The notes beneath the pieces were generated by a model. It did not search any database. It saw nothing but the letters and a program-made list of their open reading frames with translations, and was not told the origin of the DNA. Shown here one piece after another: positions 9,105 through 17,879 of a stretch of DNA of 64,000 bases. A program made the position numbers and the translations under genes. The stretch's first letter is position 1, and each line of letters begins with the position of its first letter. Location: contig NZ_JABJWY010000006.1 in NCBI RefSeq assembly GCF_013167215.1, positions 88,678-152,677 on the forward strand. The letters run 5' to 3'. The DNA comes from Sphingobacterium prati (GTDB taxonomy: Bacteria > Bacteroidota > Bacteroidia > Sphingobacteriales > Sphingobacteriaceae).

Positions 9105-10730
9105 ATGAAACGATATAAATTACTTGTAGGCGGCTTAAGTTTAGTGGCTGCTGTCCACTTCACTTCCTGTAATAAGCTGGATACCTTGCCAACAGACCGT
9201 TTTACCGATGAAAACTTTTGGAATTATCCGGAAAATGCGGAAAAAATGGTCAATATGGCCTATAATCAACTGTTTTCTGCAGACCGTTTATGGAATGACG
9301 AAGCCCTAAGTGATAATATTTTTGAGGGGCGGTCCAATACAGATCAACGTGCTATCCGTAATGGGACTGCGGATCCGACGTTGGGACGTTTTGGTTCTGA
9401 ATGGTCAGATCTCTATGGCGGCATCAAGACCTGCCATGTTTATCTGGAAAATGTGGATCGTGTACCTGGACTGGATGCAGTTCTAAAAAAACGACGTATA
9501 GCCGAGATCCGGTTTATCCGCGCCGCGCTCTATTTTAGATTGATCAATTTTTATGGTGATGTGCCCTTCTTTACAAAGGATATAACTCTGGACGAGTCTA
9601 AGACGATATCCAGGACACCTAAAGCCACAATAATGACTTTTATACATCAGGAATTGGATGATTGTATGGTAGATTTACCCAGCAAAGATGCGTTACCCGC
9701 TGATGATAAAGGGCGGATTACAAAAGGTGCGGCATCAGCCTTTCAGGCACGAGCTTATCTTTATGAAAGTAACTGGAACAAGGTGCTGGAATATTGTGAA
9801 AATCTGATCAAGAAACAGGCGGAATTTGGTGCATACACCCTTTTTAATAGTTATTCTGGGTTGTTTACTGCAGCCAATGAGTACAATTCAGAAGTAATCC
9901 TCGACTATGCCTATGTGCCGCAGCTGAAAACCTGGAATAAACTCTATGATGCAGCGCCGATCTCCGCCCAGGCACGTCTAAATGGTTATGCACCCTTGCA
10001 AAGTCTCGTCGATAACTACATCACCCTGGATGGCAATACGATCACTACAGATCCCAATTACCGGAGTGATGATCCCTATGTTAATCGGGATCCAAGGATG
10101 GCCGCAACGATTGTTTTCCACGGAAGTCAATGGACTGATTTCGACGGAACAGTACGTAAGATTTTTATCAAACCGGGTTCGGGAGAGACAGATAAAGAAC
10201 GTCTTGACGAATATCAGGGAGCAAGTGCCAATGCATCACCCACAGGGTACTATGTGAAAAAATATTACGATCAAACAGCAACTGTAAAATACGATGCTGG
10301 GCTCAATATCATTATGTTCAGGTATGCCGATGTCTTATTGATGTATGCCGAAGCAAAAGAGGCGCTAGGACAGCTCGATGCCGCAATATGGGATATAACG
10401 ATCAAACCTATTCGCAAAAGAGCCGGTTTTGAAGCCGCGAAAGCACTGGATTTTCCGACTTCAGGTGACCTGAAATCAATTGTACGGAATGAACGCCGAA
10501 GCGAGCTTGCGCTAGAAGGTTTACGTTACTATGATATTGTGCGCTGGAAAGCCGGTAAAACCTACTTAGATGGCCAGGTATTTGGAGCTAAATATGGCGG
10601 CAATAGTAGCTATATCAAGTTGGATATTCGACGGTTTGATGAGAGCCGGGATTATTTATGGTCAGTGCCAAGGACGCAGATTGATCTGAATAAAAATCTA
10701 CTGCCCAATAACCAAGGCTATTCAAATTAA
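9105..10730 (+). CDS. SusD/RagB-family nutrient-binding lipoprotein
   Basis: 541 residues starting at ATG 9105; a GTG directly before it is less likely. Signal peptide with lipobox VHFTSC, cysteine at about residue 22, so it is an outer-membrane lipoprotein. The body shows the SusD pattern: DTLPTDRFTDENFWNYPENAEKMVNMAYNQL near the start, EIRFIRAALYFRLINFYGDVPFFT (TPR-like helices) in the middle and RNERRSELALEGLRYYDIVRWKAG near residues 460-485, ending with SVPRTQIDLNKNLLPNNQGY. It forms the lid of the SusC transporter encoded just upstream; the 11-bp gap implies co-transcription. Carbohydrate-binding residues cannot be read reliably from sequence. Confidence 0.93.
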   Translation: MKRYKLLVGGLSLVAAVHFTSCNKLDTLPTDRFTDENFWNYPENAEKMVNMAYNQLFSADRLWNDEALSDNIFEGRSNTDQRAIRNGTADPTLGRFGSEWSDLYGGIKTCHVYLENVDRVPGLDAVLKKRRIAEIRFIRAALYFRLINFYGDVPFFTKDITLDESKTISRTPKATIMTFIHQELDDCMVDLPSKDALPADDKGRITKGAASAFQARAYLYESNWNKVLEYCENLIKKQAEFGAYTLFNSYSGLFTAANEYNSEVILDYAYVPQLKTWNKLYDAAPISAQARLNGYAPLQSLVDNYITLDGNTITTDPNYRSDDPYVNRDPRMAATIVFHGSQWTDFDGTVRKIFIKPGSGETDKERLDEYQGASANASPTGYYVKKYYDQTATVKYDAGLNIIMFRYADVLLMYAEAKEALGQLDAAIWDITIKPIRKRAGFEAAKALDFPTSGDLKSIVRNERRSELALEGLRYYDIVRWKAGKTYLDGQVFGAKYGGNSSYIKLDIRRFDESRDYLWSVPRTQIDLNKNLLPNNQGYSN

Positions 10731-10805
10731 AAATTTAATTGAAACAAATAGTTATAAACGCTACAAAAAAGGTACGTTTTGAATCACTAAATTAATGATA
10801 AAGAC

Positions 10806-11945
10806 ATGAAATGGTATTTTAAAATTATAACATTGATCGTATTGATTGGGGGGATTGTTTCCTGCAAAAAAGACGATATGAAATATTCGGATGCAGACGT
10901 ATCCGCTGTAGAGAACTTATATGCACCTGCAGATGGGAAAGCTGTCAAATTATTGAGCTCTAGTTCTGCTGCCCTGTATTTTGAATGGGAGTCCGCGTTG
11001 GTTGCTGATGGGGGGGCAGCTCAATATGAGGTTGTTTTTGATAAGGTGGATGGCGATTTTAGCAAGCCCCTTTATAGCGTTACATCGGATAATAACGGAA
11101 ATTCAAACGGAGCAAACATCAGCCACAAAATATTGAATCAGGTAGCTGCACGAGCGGGGATCGAACCTGGCACAAGTGGTGATGTCAGTTGGTCTGTATA
11201 TTCCATTAGAGGGATGAGGCGGGTACTAAGTAAAGTAAAAAAAGTATTGACTATTAAATCCTTGGAAGGGTTTGCAGATATTCCAGATGAATTGTTTATC
11301 ACGGGCGAAGGAACTGAAAATGGTACAGCCATTGCGCAAGCATTGCCGTTTAAGCTTGTGGGCAACGGGGAGTATGAGATTTTTACTAAATTGGAGGCCG
11401 GCAAAAAATATACATTTACGGACCGCAAATCAGCGGACGGACGTATATTCTATTCCGAAGATCAAACAAAATTAAAGGAAAGCGAAACTGGAAGCAACAC
11501 CGCGACCAAAACAGCCGTATACCGTATTCGAATTGATTTCAATGTGGCGACAATCACCTATACCGAGATCAAAAGCATGGGTGTTTATTTCTCCCCTTCA
11601 GGAGCAGTAGTACTCGATCTGCCTTACCAAGGGAAGGGGATCTGGTCGGCGACAGGTGTCATCAACTTTAAACAGGAAACCTGGGGCCGCGACCAACGCT
11701 ATAAGTTCCAGATGGAAACCATCAAGGCGGGGAAAGCAGAGACCGTGCAGCTAGGCACCCAAAAAGGTACTGATGTGCCACCTAATGGTACTGATCCGAC
11801 ATACTTCTTTGTCCGCATCCTACCAAATCTTTCGCAATGGGATGACAAATGGAAATTTGTAGATGCCGTGGATGGACATCCAACAAAAATCTCGATGATT
11901 TTACAGGGTGACAAAGATTATACACATGCAGTAGTTCCAAATTAA
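10806..11945 (+). CDS. SusE-like surface glycan-binding lipoprotein
   Basis: 379 residues. Lipoprotein signal MKWYFKIITLIVLIGGIVSC, followed by KKDD, a charged run that often marks surface export in Bacteroidota. The N-terminal domain, around 35-150 (VENLYAPADGKAVKLLSSSSAALYFEWE, QYEVVFDKVDGDFSKPLYSVTSDN), matches the SusE-type fold (PF14292 style). It is followed by two beta-sandwich carbohydrate-binding-like domains around 155-260 and 265-375. The position after SusD and before GH76 enzymes is standard for a surface glycan-binding protein that presents polysaccharide to the enzymes. Ligand inferred as mannan only from context. Confidence 0.8.
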   Translation: MKWYFKIITLIVLIGGIVSCKKDDMKYSDADVSAVENLYAPADGKAVKLLSSSSAALYFEWESALVADGGAAQYEVVFDKVDGDFSKPLYSVTSDNNGNSNGANISHKILNQVAARAGIEPGTSGDVSWSVYSIRGMRRVLSKVKKVLTIKSLEGFADIPDELFITGEGTENGTAIAQALPFKLVGNGEYEIFTKLEAGKKYTFTDRKSADGRIFYSEDQTKLKESETGSNTATKTAVYRIRIDFNVATITYTEIKSMGVYFSPSGAVVLDLPYQGKGIWSATGVINFKQETWGRDQRYKFQMETIKAGKAETVQLGTQKGTDVPPNGTDPTYFFVRILPNLSQWDDKWKFVDAVDGHPTKISMILQGDKDYTHAVVPN

Positions 11946-11955
11946 AGCTGGAGAA

Positions 11956-13083
11956 ATGATGAAAAAAATTGTGATGATTTCATCCATACTGTTTTTACTG
12001 TTTGGATGTACAAAAGTTGAGGATACTTACCTCTACGACGATGCGATTCAGGAATCTTGGACGGAAATTGCTGATCAGGTATCCAGTAAAATGGTCACCG
12101 GTTTTTGGAATGAAGCGGGGTATTTTAATAATGCCATCAATCAATCGGATCTCGGATTTCAATACTGGCCCAATGCACACGCGATGGACGTGGTTATTGA
12201 TGCCTACTTACGAACAAAGGATGCAAAGTATAGCACCTACTTCAATAAGTGGTTTGAGGGTGTTAAAGTGAAAAATGGCAACACCTATTACAATGTATTC
12301 TACGATGACATGGAATGGAATGCCCTCACTATGCTGCGGCTCTATGAGACCACAAAAGAACAGCAATATCTCGATGCGGTATTGCTTTTGTGGAAAGATA
12401 TCATCAAGGGCTGGAATGAACAATTTGCCGGTGGGGGACTAGCTTGGCGCAAGGATATGCTATATAGCAAAAATGCATGTTCAAATGGACCAGCTAGTAT
12501 TCTTGCAGCTAGGCTTTACAATCTAACAAAAGATGAGAACTATCTGACTTGGGCCAAAAAGATCTATGAATGGCAGAAGGCAACACTTTACAATCCCTCT
12601 TCAGGTGCTGTATATGATAATATCAACGGGGAGACTGACGCTGTCAATCAGACAACACTGACTTATAATCAAGGAACTTTTCTGGGTACCGCCGTTGAGC
12701 TTTTTAAGATTACCAAAGATCAGACTTATTTGGTCGATGCGCAAAAAATAAGTTATTATACGATTACCCGATGCATTGATGGTGGAAATAATATCCTTCG
12801 CGACGAGGGTAATGGTGATGGAGCATTGTTCAAAGGCATATTTATCCGGTATTTTGTTGATTATCTGAACCTCGAAGGGATTAACGCTGATTACCGTGCT
12901 AAATTTGAAAAGTTTTTGGTCAATAATGGCAAAATTGCCTGGACCAAGGGGACTAGCCTTCCGACCTTATTCTTTGGCTCTTCCTGGTCGCAGCCGCCGG
13001 TCGGAAACAGTGAAATTACAGCCTATGCCAGCGCTGCAATGCTGTTTGAGAGTCTGGCACGTTATCAGACGAAGGTAAAATAA
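11956..13083 (+). CDS. GH76 family lipoprotein, putative endo-alpha-1,6-mannanase
   Basis: 375 residues. Lipobox LLFGC gives a lipid-anchored enzyme, probably on the cell surface. The (alpha/alpha)6-barrel of GH76 is indicated by repeated helix pairs and by FYDDMEWNALTMLRLYETT, whose neighbouring aspartates D117-D118 correspond to the catalytic DD pair known in GH76 mannanases. GGLAWRKDMLYSKNACSNGPASILAARLY follows as in the family. It would cleave the alpha-1,6-mannose backbone of fungal-type mannan. It begins 10 bp after the SusE-like gene, so it belongs to the same operon. A second, non-lipidated GH76 follows, suggesting one enzyme outside and one in the periplasm. Confidence 0.85.
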   Translation: MMKKIVMISSILFLLFGCTKVEDTYLYDDAIQESWTEIADQVSSKMVTGFWNEAGYFNNAINQSDLGFQYWPNAHAMDVVIDAYLRTKDAKYSTYFNKWFEGVKVKNGNTYYNVFYDDMEWNALTMLRLYETTKEQQYLDAVLLLWKDIIKGWNEQFAGGGLAWRKDMLYSKNACSNGPASILAARLYNLTKDENYLTWAKKIYEWQKATLYNPSSGAVYDNINGETDAVNQTTLTYNQGTFLGTAVELFKITKDQTYLVDAQKISYYTITRCIDGGNNILRDEGNGDGALFKGIFIRYFVDYLNLEGINADYRAKFEKFLVNNGKIAWTKGTSLPTLFFGSSWSQPPVGNSEITAYASAAMLFESLARYQTKVK

Positions 13084-13095
13084 TAGATTATACAC

Positions 13096-13130
13096 TAGCC
13101 ATTAGGTTACCAGTCAGGTCCTGATGGCTA
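13096..13130 (+). terminator. Hairpin between the two GH76 genes
   Basis: TAGCCAT at 13096-13102 pairs with ATGGCTA at 13124-13130. No T-run follows; it may be an mRNA-stabilising or processing stem rather than a terminator. Confidence 0.35.
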
Positions 13131-13150
13131 TATTAGAATAATAGATGCTG

Positions 13151-14335
13151 ATGAAACAAATAAATAGGATAGCGACGATAGCACTCATGACAGGTTTATA
13201 CTGTCTAACAGCTCAGGCGCAGGTTAAAAACGGTCAATTTTTTGATTATGCCCAGAAGACTTTGGATGTGATCTATGACAAATATGGGAACGCCAAAAAT
13301 AAATTACTGGCCGAGAAATATCCCTTTGACGAAAATTTTAAGGCGGACTATTTGAATAATACTACACAGGCTGAACAGCAAAAAAAATACGCGTATCTAT
13401 GGCCTTTTTCTGGTAGTTTCTCAGCAGTAAATGCGTTGATGGAACTGTCAAAGGATAAAGTAACCTATCAGAAAATATTGGACCACAAGGTGCTAGAAGG
13501 ACTACGTGAATATAGAGACGAACAGCGTACACCTGCTGGCTATGCGTCCTATATCAATTCAGCACCAGCATCAGACCGTTTTTATGACGATAACATCTGG
13601 CTGGGTATTGATTTTACAGATAGTTATATACAGACCAAAAAGGCTGATTATCTCAAACATGCGAAAGAGATTTGGACCTTTGTAAAAAGTGGAGAGGATA
13701 ATAAACTTGGCGGGGGCATTTATTGGTGTGAGCAGAAAAAGGAATCTAAAAATACCTGTTCGAATGCACCGGCAGCAGTATTTGCCTTAAAATTATTTGA
13801 AGCGACCAAACAAAAGGACTATTTACTTGAAGGTCGACGTTTATATGAATGGACAAAAGCGGGGCTTCAAGATCCGGAAGACAAGCTGTATTGGGATAAT
13901 ATGCATCTTGACGGTAAGGTTAACAAGGCGAAATATTCCTATAATTCGGGTCAGATGCTGCAGGCTGCGGCATTGCTTTACCAGTTGACTAAAGAAAAGA
14001 AATACCTAGACGACGCACAGCAGCTTGCTGAGGCCTGTCTAGGCTATTTTTTTGAAAAAAGAGACGGCAAAGATTTTCCAGTCTTAAAAAATAGTAATCT
14101 ATGGTTCCATGCGGTAATGATGCGGGGCTTTATTAGCCTATTTGAACAAGATGGAAATCGAAAATATGTAGCTGTCTTTGCCAAAAATCTTGATCTCGCA
14201 TGGCATCAGATGCGGGATCAGGACGGGCTTTTTGATGTTGACTGGACATTGCAGAAGCCTAAAAAATCAAAATGGCTTTTAGACCAATGTGCCTTCGTAG
14301 AGATGTATGGGCGATTGGCAAAACTGGGGTATTAG
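13151..14335 (+). CDS. GH76 family secreted protein, putative endo-alpha-1,6-mannanase
   Basis: 394 residues from ATG 13151 (MKQINRIATIALMTGLYCLT); an ATG two codons upstream is also in frame. A signal peptidase I-type leader ends around TAQAQ, with no lipobox cysteine after it, so a periplasmic place is likely. DRFYDDNIWLGIDFTDSY carries the adjoining catalytic aspartates (D146-D147), and GGGIYWCEQKKESKNTCSNAPAAVFALKLFEATK is the GH76 helix pair that follows. Length is normal for a single-domain GH76. Together with the lipidated paralogue upstream it suggests sequential backbone cleavage of alpha-mannan. It is followed by a good terminator-like hairpin and about 400 bp before the next SusC, so it probably ends the first transcription unit. 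Confidence 0.85.
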   Translation: MKQINRIATIALMTGLYCLTAQAQVKNGQFFDYAQKTLDVIYDKYGNAKNKLLAEKYPFDENFKADYLNNTTQAEQQKKYAYLWPFSGSFSAVNALMELSKDKVTYQKILDHKVLEGLREYRDEQRTPAGYASYINSAPASDRFYDDNIWLGIDFTDSYIQTKKADYLKHAKEIWTFVKSGEDNKLGGGIYWCEQKKESKNTCSNAPAAVFALKLFEATKQKDYLLEGRRLYEWTKAGLQDPEDKLYWDNMHLDGKVNKAKYSYNSGQMLQAAALLYQLTKEKKYLDDAQQLAEACLGYFFEKRDGKDFPVLKNSNLWFHAVMMRGFISLFEQDGNRKYVAVFAKNLDLAWHQMRDQDGLFDVDWTLQKPKKSKWLLDQCAFVEMYGRLAKLGY

Positions 14336-14427
14336 CCTTTTCAATCCGTCATATTAATAGTATGGACTGTACAAAAGATGAAGTGACCCCAAAAAATTGA
14401 ACAATTCTAAAATTAAGGTTTTTGTAG

Positions 14428-14460
14428 AAGAGCTCGGTATTGCACCGGGCTCTTTCTATT
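14428..14460 (+). terminator. Intrinsic terminator-like hairpin after GH76 gene
   Basis: AAGAGCTCGGT (14428-14438) pairs with ACCGGGCTCTT (14444-14454) with one G-U pair and a 5-base loop, followed by a T-rich tail (TTTCTATTT). It closes the first PUL 1 transcription unit. Confidence 0.7.
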
Positions 14461-14668
14461 TAACCTGTTTTTTTATTCCATTTCTTCTTCCACCTCCCAA
14501 TGCCTTGCTTATCGATTCTTTTGTATTGGTCAAGTATGCTAAAAGGCAATATTGTCCATCCCAGTAATAGCTTTTGGGAGAACAGAGCGAACGAGGATAT
14601 CAAGAGTAGGACAAACAATGAACTATCTTTTTACTTCTTGCTAAAAAAGTGCTATAAAGAGGTATAAT

Positions 14669-14704
14669 AAGGTAAATATTACCTTTTCCTGAGGCTTAAA
14701 TTTG
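14669..14704 (+). promoter_or_regulatory. Palindromic operator plus -7 box before second SusC
   Basis: AAGGTAA-ATA-TTACCTT (14669-14685) is a perfect 7-bp inverted repeat. TAAATTTG at 14697-14704 fits the TAnnTTTG -7 motif, 34 bp before the SusC ATG. The palindrome covers the place where a -33 element would lie, so it could be a repressor or activator site. Confidence 0.5.
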
Positions 14705-14737
14705 GACTAACCTAACAAAGTACCTAATCAAACACAA

Positions 14738-17700
14738 ATGAAAAAGATCGTATTATTTTTATCTGTGTTTCTGACTTCACTAGTTGCACTCGGCCAACAA
14801 ATTACGGGAACCATACGTGATCTAAATGGCAAGCAATTAGCGGGGATAACCGTGAGAAACACAAGTACATCAAAAAGTACCCAGACCGATGAACAGGGGA
14901 ATTTTAAGATTTCAGGTAAAACAGGTGACATTCTGGAAGCAAATTCTGTGGGTTATGAGCGTACACGCCAAGTTGTTCCCAGCAGTGGAAAGGTAACCTT
15001 CACCATGCCTGAGACGTTAAGTAGTTTGGATGAAGCCGTGGTGATCGGCTATCAGACAACCTCCCGAAAAAAAGCCACTGCCGCCATTTCGAGTATTTCT
15101 GGAAAAGATTTGGAAAATCTTCCTGCGGCAAGTTTCGATATGCTTTTACAGGGACGTCTTGCGGGTGTCAACGTGCAGAATTTTTCCGGTGCGCCGGGGG
15201 CTTCTCCGACACTGTCCGTAAGGGGTACTTCCGCTGTCAACCTAAATTATTCCAGTGATGATTATTATAAGGTCGTCAGTAATCCACTTTATGTCATCGA
15301 TGGCGTACCCCAACCAACAGAGCAATTTGTGTCGCCCAATACCGGGACTGGTACCAATTATCTCGCTGGCCTAAACCCAAATGATATCGAATCCGTTGAT
15401 GTTCTTCGCGACGCTTCTGCAGCAGCTATTTACGGTTCAAGAGCTGCCAACGGTGTGGTGATGATTACCACAAAGAAAGGTCGCAATGGAGATCCCCGTT
15501 TTATGATTTCAGGCTATTCAGGCCTTACGCAACGGCCAGAATTGCGCGAAGTTACTTTGGGAAGGACGGAACGGCAGCAAAAACTGAATATTTTAAAAAA
15601 CCAGCTCTCAGACAATGATTACAGGTATTTGCCTATACTGTTAACCGACTCGCTTAATCCAGCCTTTAACGGAAATACCGATTGGCAGGATCTATTTTAC
15701 CAGAAAGGAAAGATCAATAGTGCAGATCTTTCCGTCAGTGGAGGTTCTTCCATTAGTTCCTACCGCTTTAGTGGGAATTATTACGACGAACAGGGCATCA
15801 TAAAAGCGACGGGTTTCAAGCGTTATACCGGTAGGCTTAATCTGACAAGTAAAGCGATCAATGAGCGATTGACAATCAATCCAATCGTAGCCTATTCTTA
15901 TAATAAACGAGCGCGAGGGACGGGGAGCGATGTTAGTCCGATTGCTTTGAGTGCCGGAAGCATGCCCACCTCATTGATCAGTCTTTCTCAGGCAAAAAGA
16001 GATTTTATGTTAGGCACCTATGATGACAATCTCGACAACAATGAATCTTCTAATCTGAACGCCAACCTGAATTTGATCTTCAATATTGCGCCAGGACTGA
16101 CCTTTACTTCACAGTCAGCCTACATAAAAGATATGGCCAATAGGCAGTATAATAGGCCGTCCGCATTAATGAGTGGAGAAGGGAACTATTCCTCCGCATT
16201 TTCGTATGAGAGCAATCAAGTTAGGATTTCAAATTTCCTAACCTACAACAAGCAGCTGGGCAAGCACTCCCTAAATCTATTGATGGGCCAAGAAGCAGAA
16301 AAAAATAAAATACAATCTGTATCAGCTTGGGGTGGTCAAGGTGTTTCCGACCAAATCCAGGTCGTTACCGGATTTTTGCAAAACAATATCGGGGCCTATT
16401 CCGACCTTCAAAAATGGTCACAGCTTTCTTATCTCGGTCGGTTTTCATATGATTTTGACAGTAAATATTTGTTTTCTGGAGCAATACGTGCAGATGGCTC
16501 CTCGCGGTTTGGAGAAAATAACAAATGGGGATATTTTCCTTCGGCATCGGTAGGCTGGATTTTGACCGAAGAAAATTTTCTAAAAAATAATCCACATCTT
16601 ACCTTATTAAAGATCAGAGGGAGTTACGGTCTTACCGGAGCTTTGCCGACCAGCAATTATCTACAATATAACTTATACAATGTCAATAACGGTGGATACC
16701 AAGGCAATTCTGGGGCAAGTTCGTATAACGGTCAGGTTGCGATCACACCAAATTTCACGAATGGTGTAGCGCAAAAGAATCTAAGCTGGGAGCGGAATCG
16801 GCAATGGAATCTCGGAGTCGATCTGGAAATGTATAAAGGGCGGTTTACGGCCAACATCGATGTATTTAACAAAGAAAATTACGATGGCCTCTTTGATGTA
16901 ATGCTTCCGGTTACTTCCGGATATGATTATGCCAAAACAAATTCGGTGGGCATCCGCAATAGCGGTGTGGATATTCAGCTGTCGGCAGATGTGCTGCCGA
17001 GATCATCTGCCTTAAAATGGCGTGCCAACTTAAACCTTTCTTACGTCAAAAACCGGATTATGAATCTTCCTAATGGTGGTCGTGATCTGGTAATGGATGG
17101 CGACAGGTTTGATAAATCCCATATTCTTTCAGTGGGAAGTCCAATAAACTCATTTTATCTATACCGGACACTAGGCGTATTCTCCACCCTAAATGACATC
17201 CCTGTCAATCCATATACTGGGGAGCGTTATCGTAATTCAAATGGAGTATTTAATCCTGGGGACTTTCACTTTGAAGATGTGGATGGAGATTATTTTGTTG
17301 ATGTATTCAATAGTGGCCTTAACCCAGATAAAAGAGTATTGGGAGATCCGAATTTCAAATGGACTGGTGGTTGGAATAACGTTTTTACCTACAAAGACTT
17401 TTCAGTTACCCTATTTTTTACCTATGGTTTTGGACGGGATGTACTCAATCTGTTTGAAGCAGATCAGTTCAGTAATTCCACTTCGGGGGATGCAGTTTCA
17501 AATTTTGTTTATTATTCGATACGGGATTTGGACAAACTCAATATTTGGCGTAATCCGGGTGACCAGGCCGAGTATGCAAAGTATGATATTGGTACTTATC
17601 GCTATTATTATACATCGGCTCAGACCTTCTTTCTGGAAAACGGATCATATATGCGATTTAAAAATCTCATTTTATCCTATAGTCTCCCTGACCGGATAAC

Positions 17701-17875
17701 CAAACGGTGGAATATTTCGAGGGTTAGGTTGTTTGGAACGATTGACAACGTTGCCCGATGGCAAAAATCCAAGAAACTGCCTGATGCGGAGGCTGTAAAC
17801 CCTTACGGAGAATATAATGGCGGTGGATATCCTATCCCAAGAAAATACACTTTAGGGTTTGAACTAACTTTTTAA
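14738..17875 (+). CDS. SusC/RagA-family TonB-dependent receptor (second of PUL 1)
   Basis: 1045 residues, ATG 14738, signal peptide MKKIVLFLSVFLTSLVALGQ. There is no STN domain, unlike the first SusC, so it should transport but not signal through FecR. A carboxypeptidase-regulatory-like domain at about 20-95 (ITGTIRDLNGKQLAGITVRN) is followed by a plug (LDEAVVIGYQTTSRKK; VDVLRDASAAAIYGSRAANGVVMI) and the barrel, ending with KYTLGFELTF with the usual C-terminal phenylalanine. It pairs with the SusD gene starting 4 bp after its stop. The two SusC/SusD pairs around the GH76 genes may import different sizes or branch types of mannan fragments; this is inference. Confidence 0.92.
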   Translation: MKKIVLFLSVFLTSLVALGQQITGTIRDLNGKQLAGITVRNTSTSKSTQTDEQGNFKISGKTGDILEANSVGYERTRQVVPSSGKVTFTMPETLSSLDEAVVIGYQTTSRKKATAAISSISGKDLENLPAASFDMLLQGRLAGVNVQNFSGAPGASPTLSVRGTSAVNLNYSSDDYYKVVSNPLYVIDGVPQPTEQFVSPNTGTGTNYLAGLNPNDIESVDVLRDASAAAIYGSRAANGVVMITTKKGRNGDPRFMISGYSGLTQRPELREVTLGRTERQQKLNILKNQLSDNDYRYLPILLTDSLNPAFNGNTDWQDLFYQKGKINSADLSVSGGSSISSYRFSGNYYDEQGIIKATGFKRYTGRLNLTSKAINERLTINPIVAYSYNKRARGTGSDVSPIALSAGSMPTSLISLSQAKRDFMLGTYDDNLDNNESSNLNANLNLIFNIAPGLTFTSQSAYIKDMANRQYNRPSALMSGEGNYSSAFSYESNQVRISNFLTYNKQLGKHSLNLLMGQEAEKNKIQSVSAWGGQGVSDQIQVVTGFLQNNIGAYSDLQKWSQLSYLGRFSYDFDSKYLFSGAIRADGSSRFGENNKWGYFPSASVGWILTEENFLKNNPHLTLLKIRGSYGLTGALPTSNYLQYNLYNVNNGGYQGNSGASSYNGQVAITPNFTNGVAQKNLSWERNRQWNLGVDLEMYKGRFTANIDVFNKENYDGLFDVMLPVTSGYDYAKTNSVGIRNSGVDIQLSADVLPRSSALKWRANLNLSYVKNRIMNLPNGGRDLVMDGDRFDKSHILSVGSPINSFYLYRTLGVFSTLNDIPVNPYTGERYRNSNGVFNPGDFHFEDVDGDYFVDVFNSGLNPDKRVLGDPNFKWTGGWNNVFTYKDFSVTLFFTYGFGRDVLNLFEADQFSNSTSGDAVSNFVYYSIRDLDKLNIWRNPGDQAEYAKYDIGTYRYYYTSAQTFFLENGSYMRFKNLILSYSLPDRITKRWNISRVRLFGTIDNVARWQKSKKLPDAEAVNPYGEYNGGGYPIPRKYTLGFELTF

Positions 17876-17879
17876 GACG

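Larger units (their letters stand above)
14336..14737. other. Intergenic region between the two SusC/SusD units
   Basis: 402 bp. It contains a terminator hairpin (14428-14455), a stretch near 14375-14400 reminiscent of an insertion-sequence end (AGTGACCCCAAAAAATTGAA), and the promoter/operator block described separately. The 14540-14665 part stays open in one frame but resembles no family I know. Confidence 0.5.

Noticed and set aside
14375..14400. Sequence resembling an insertion-sequence end behind the GH76 gene
   Set aside because: Only about 20 bases look familiar; no matching opposite end, transposase remnant or target duplication was found.
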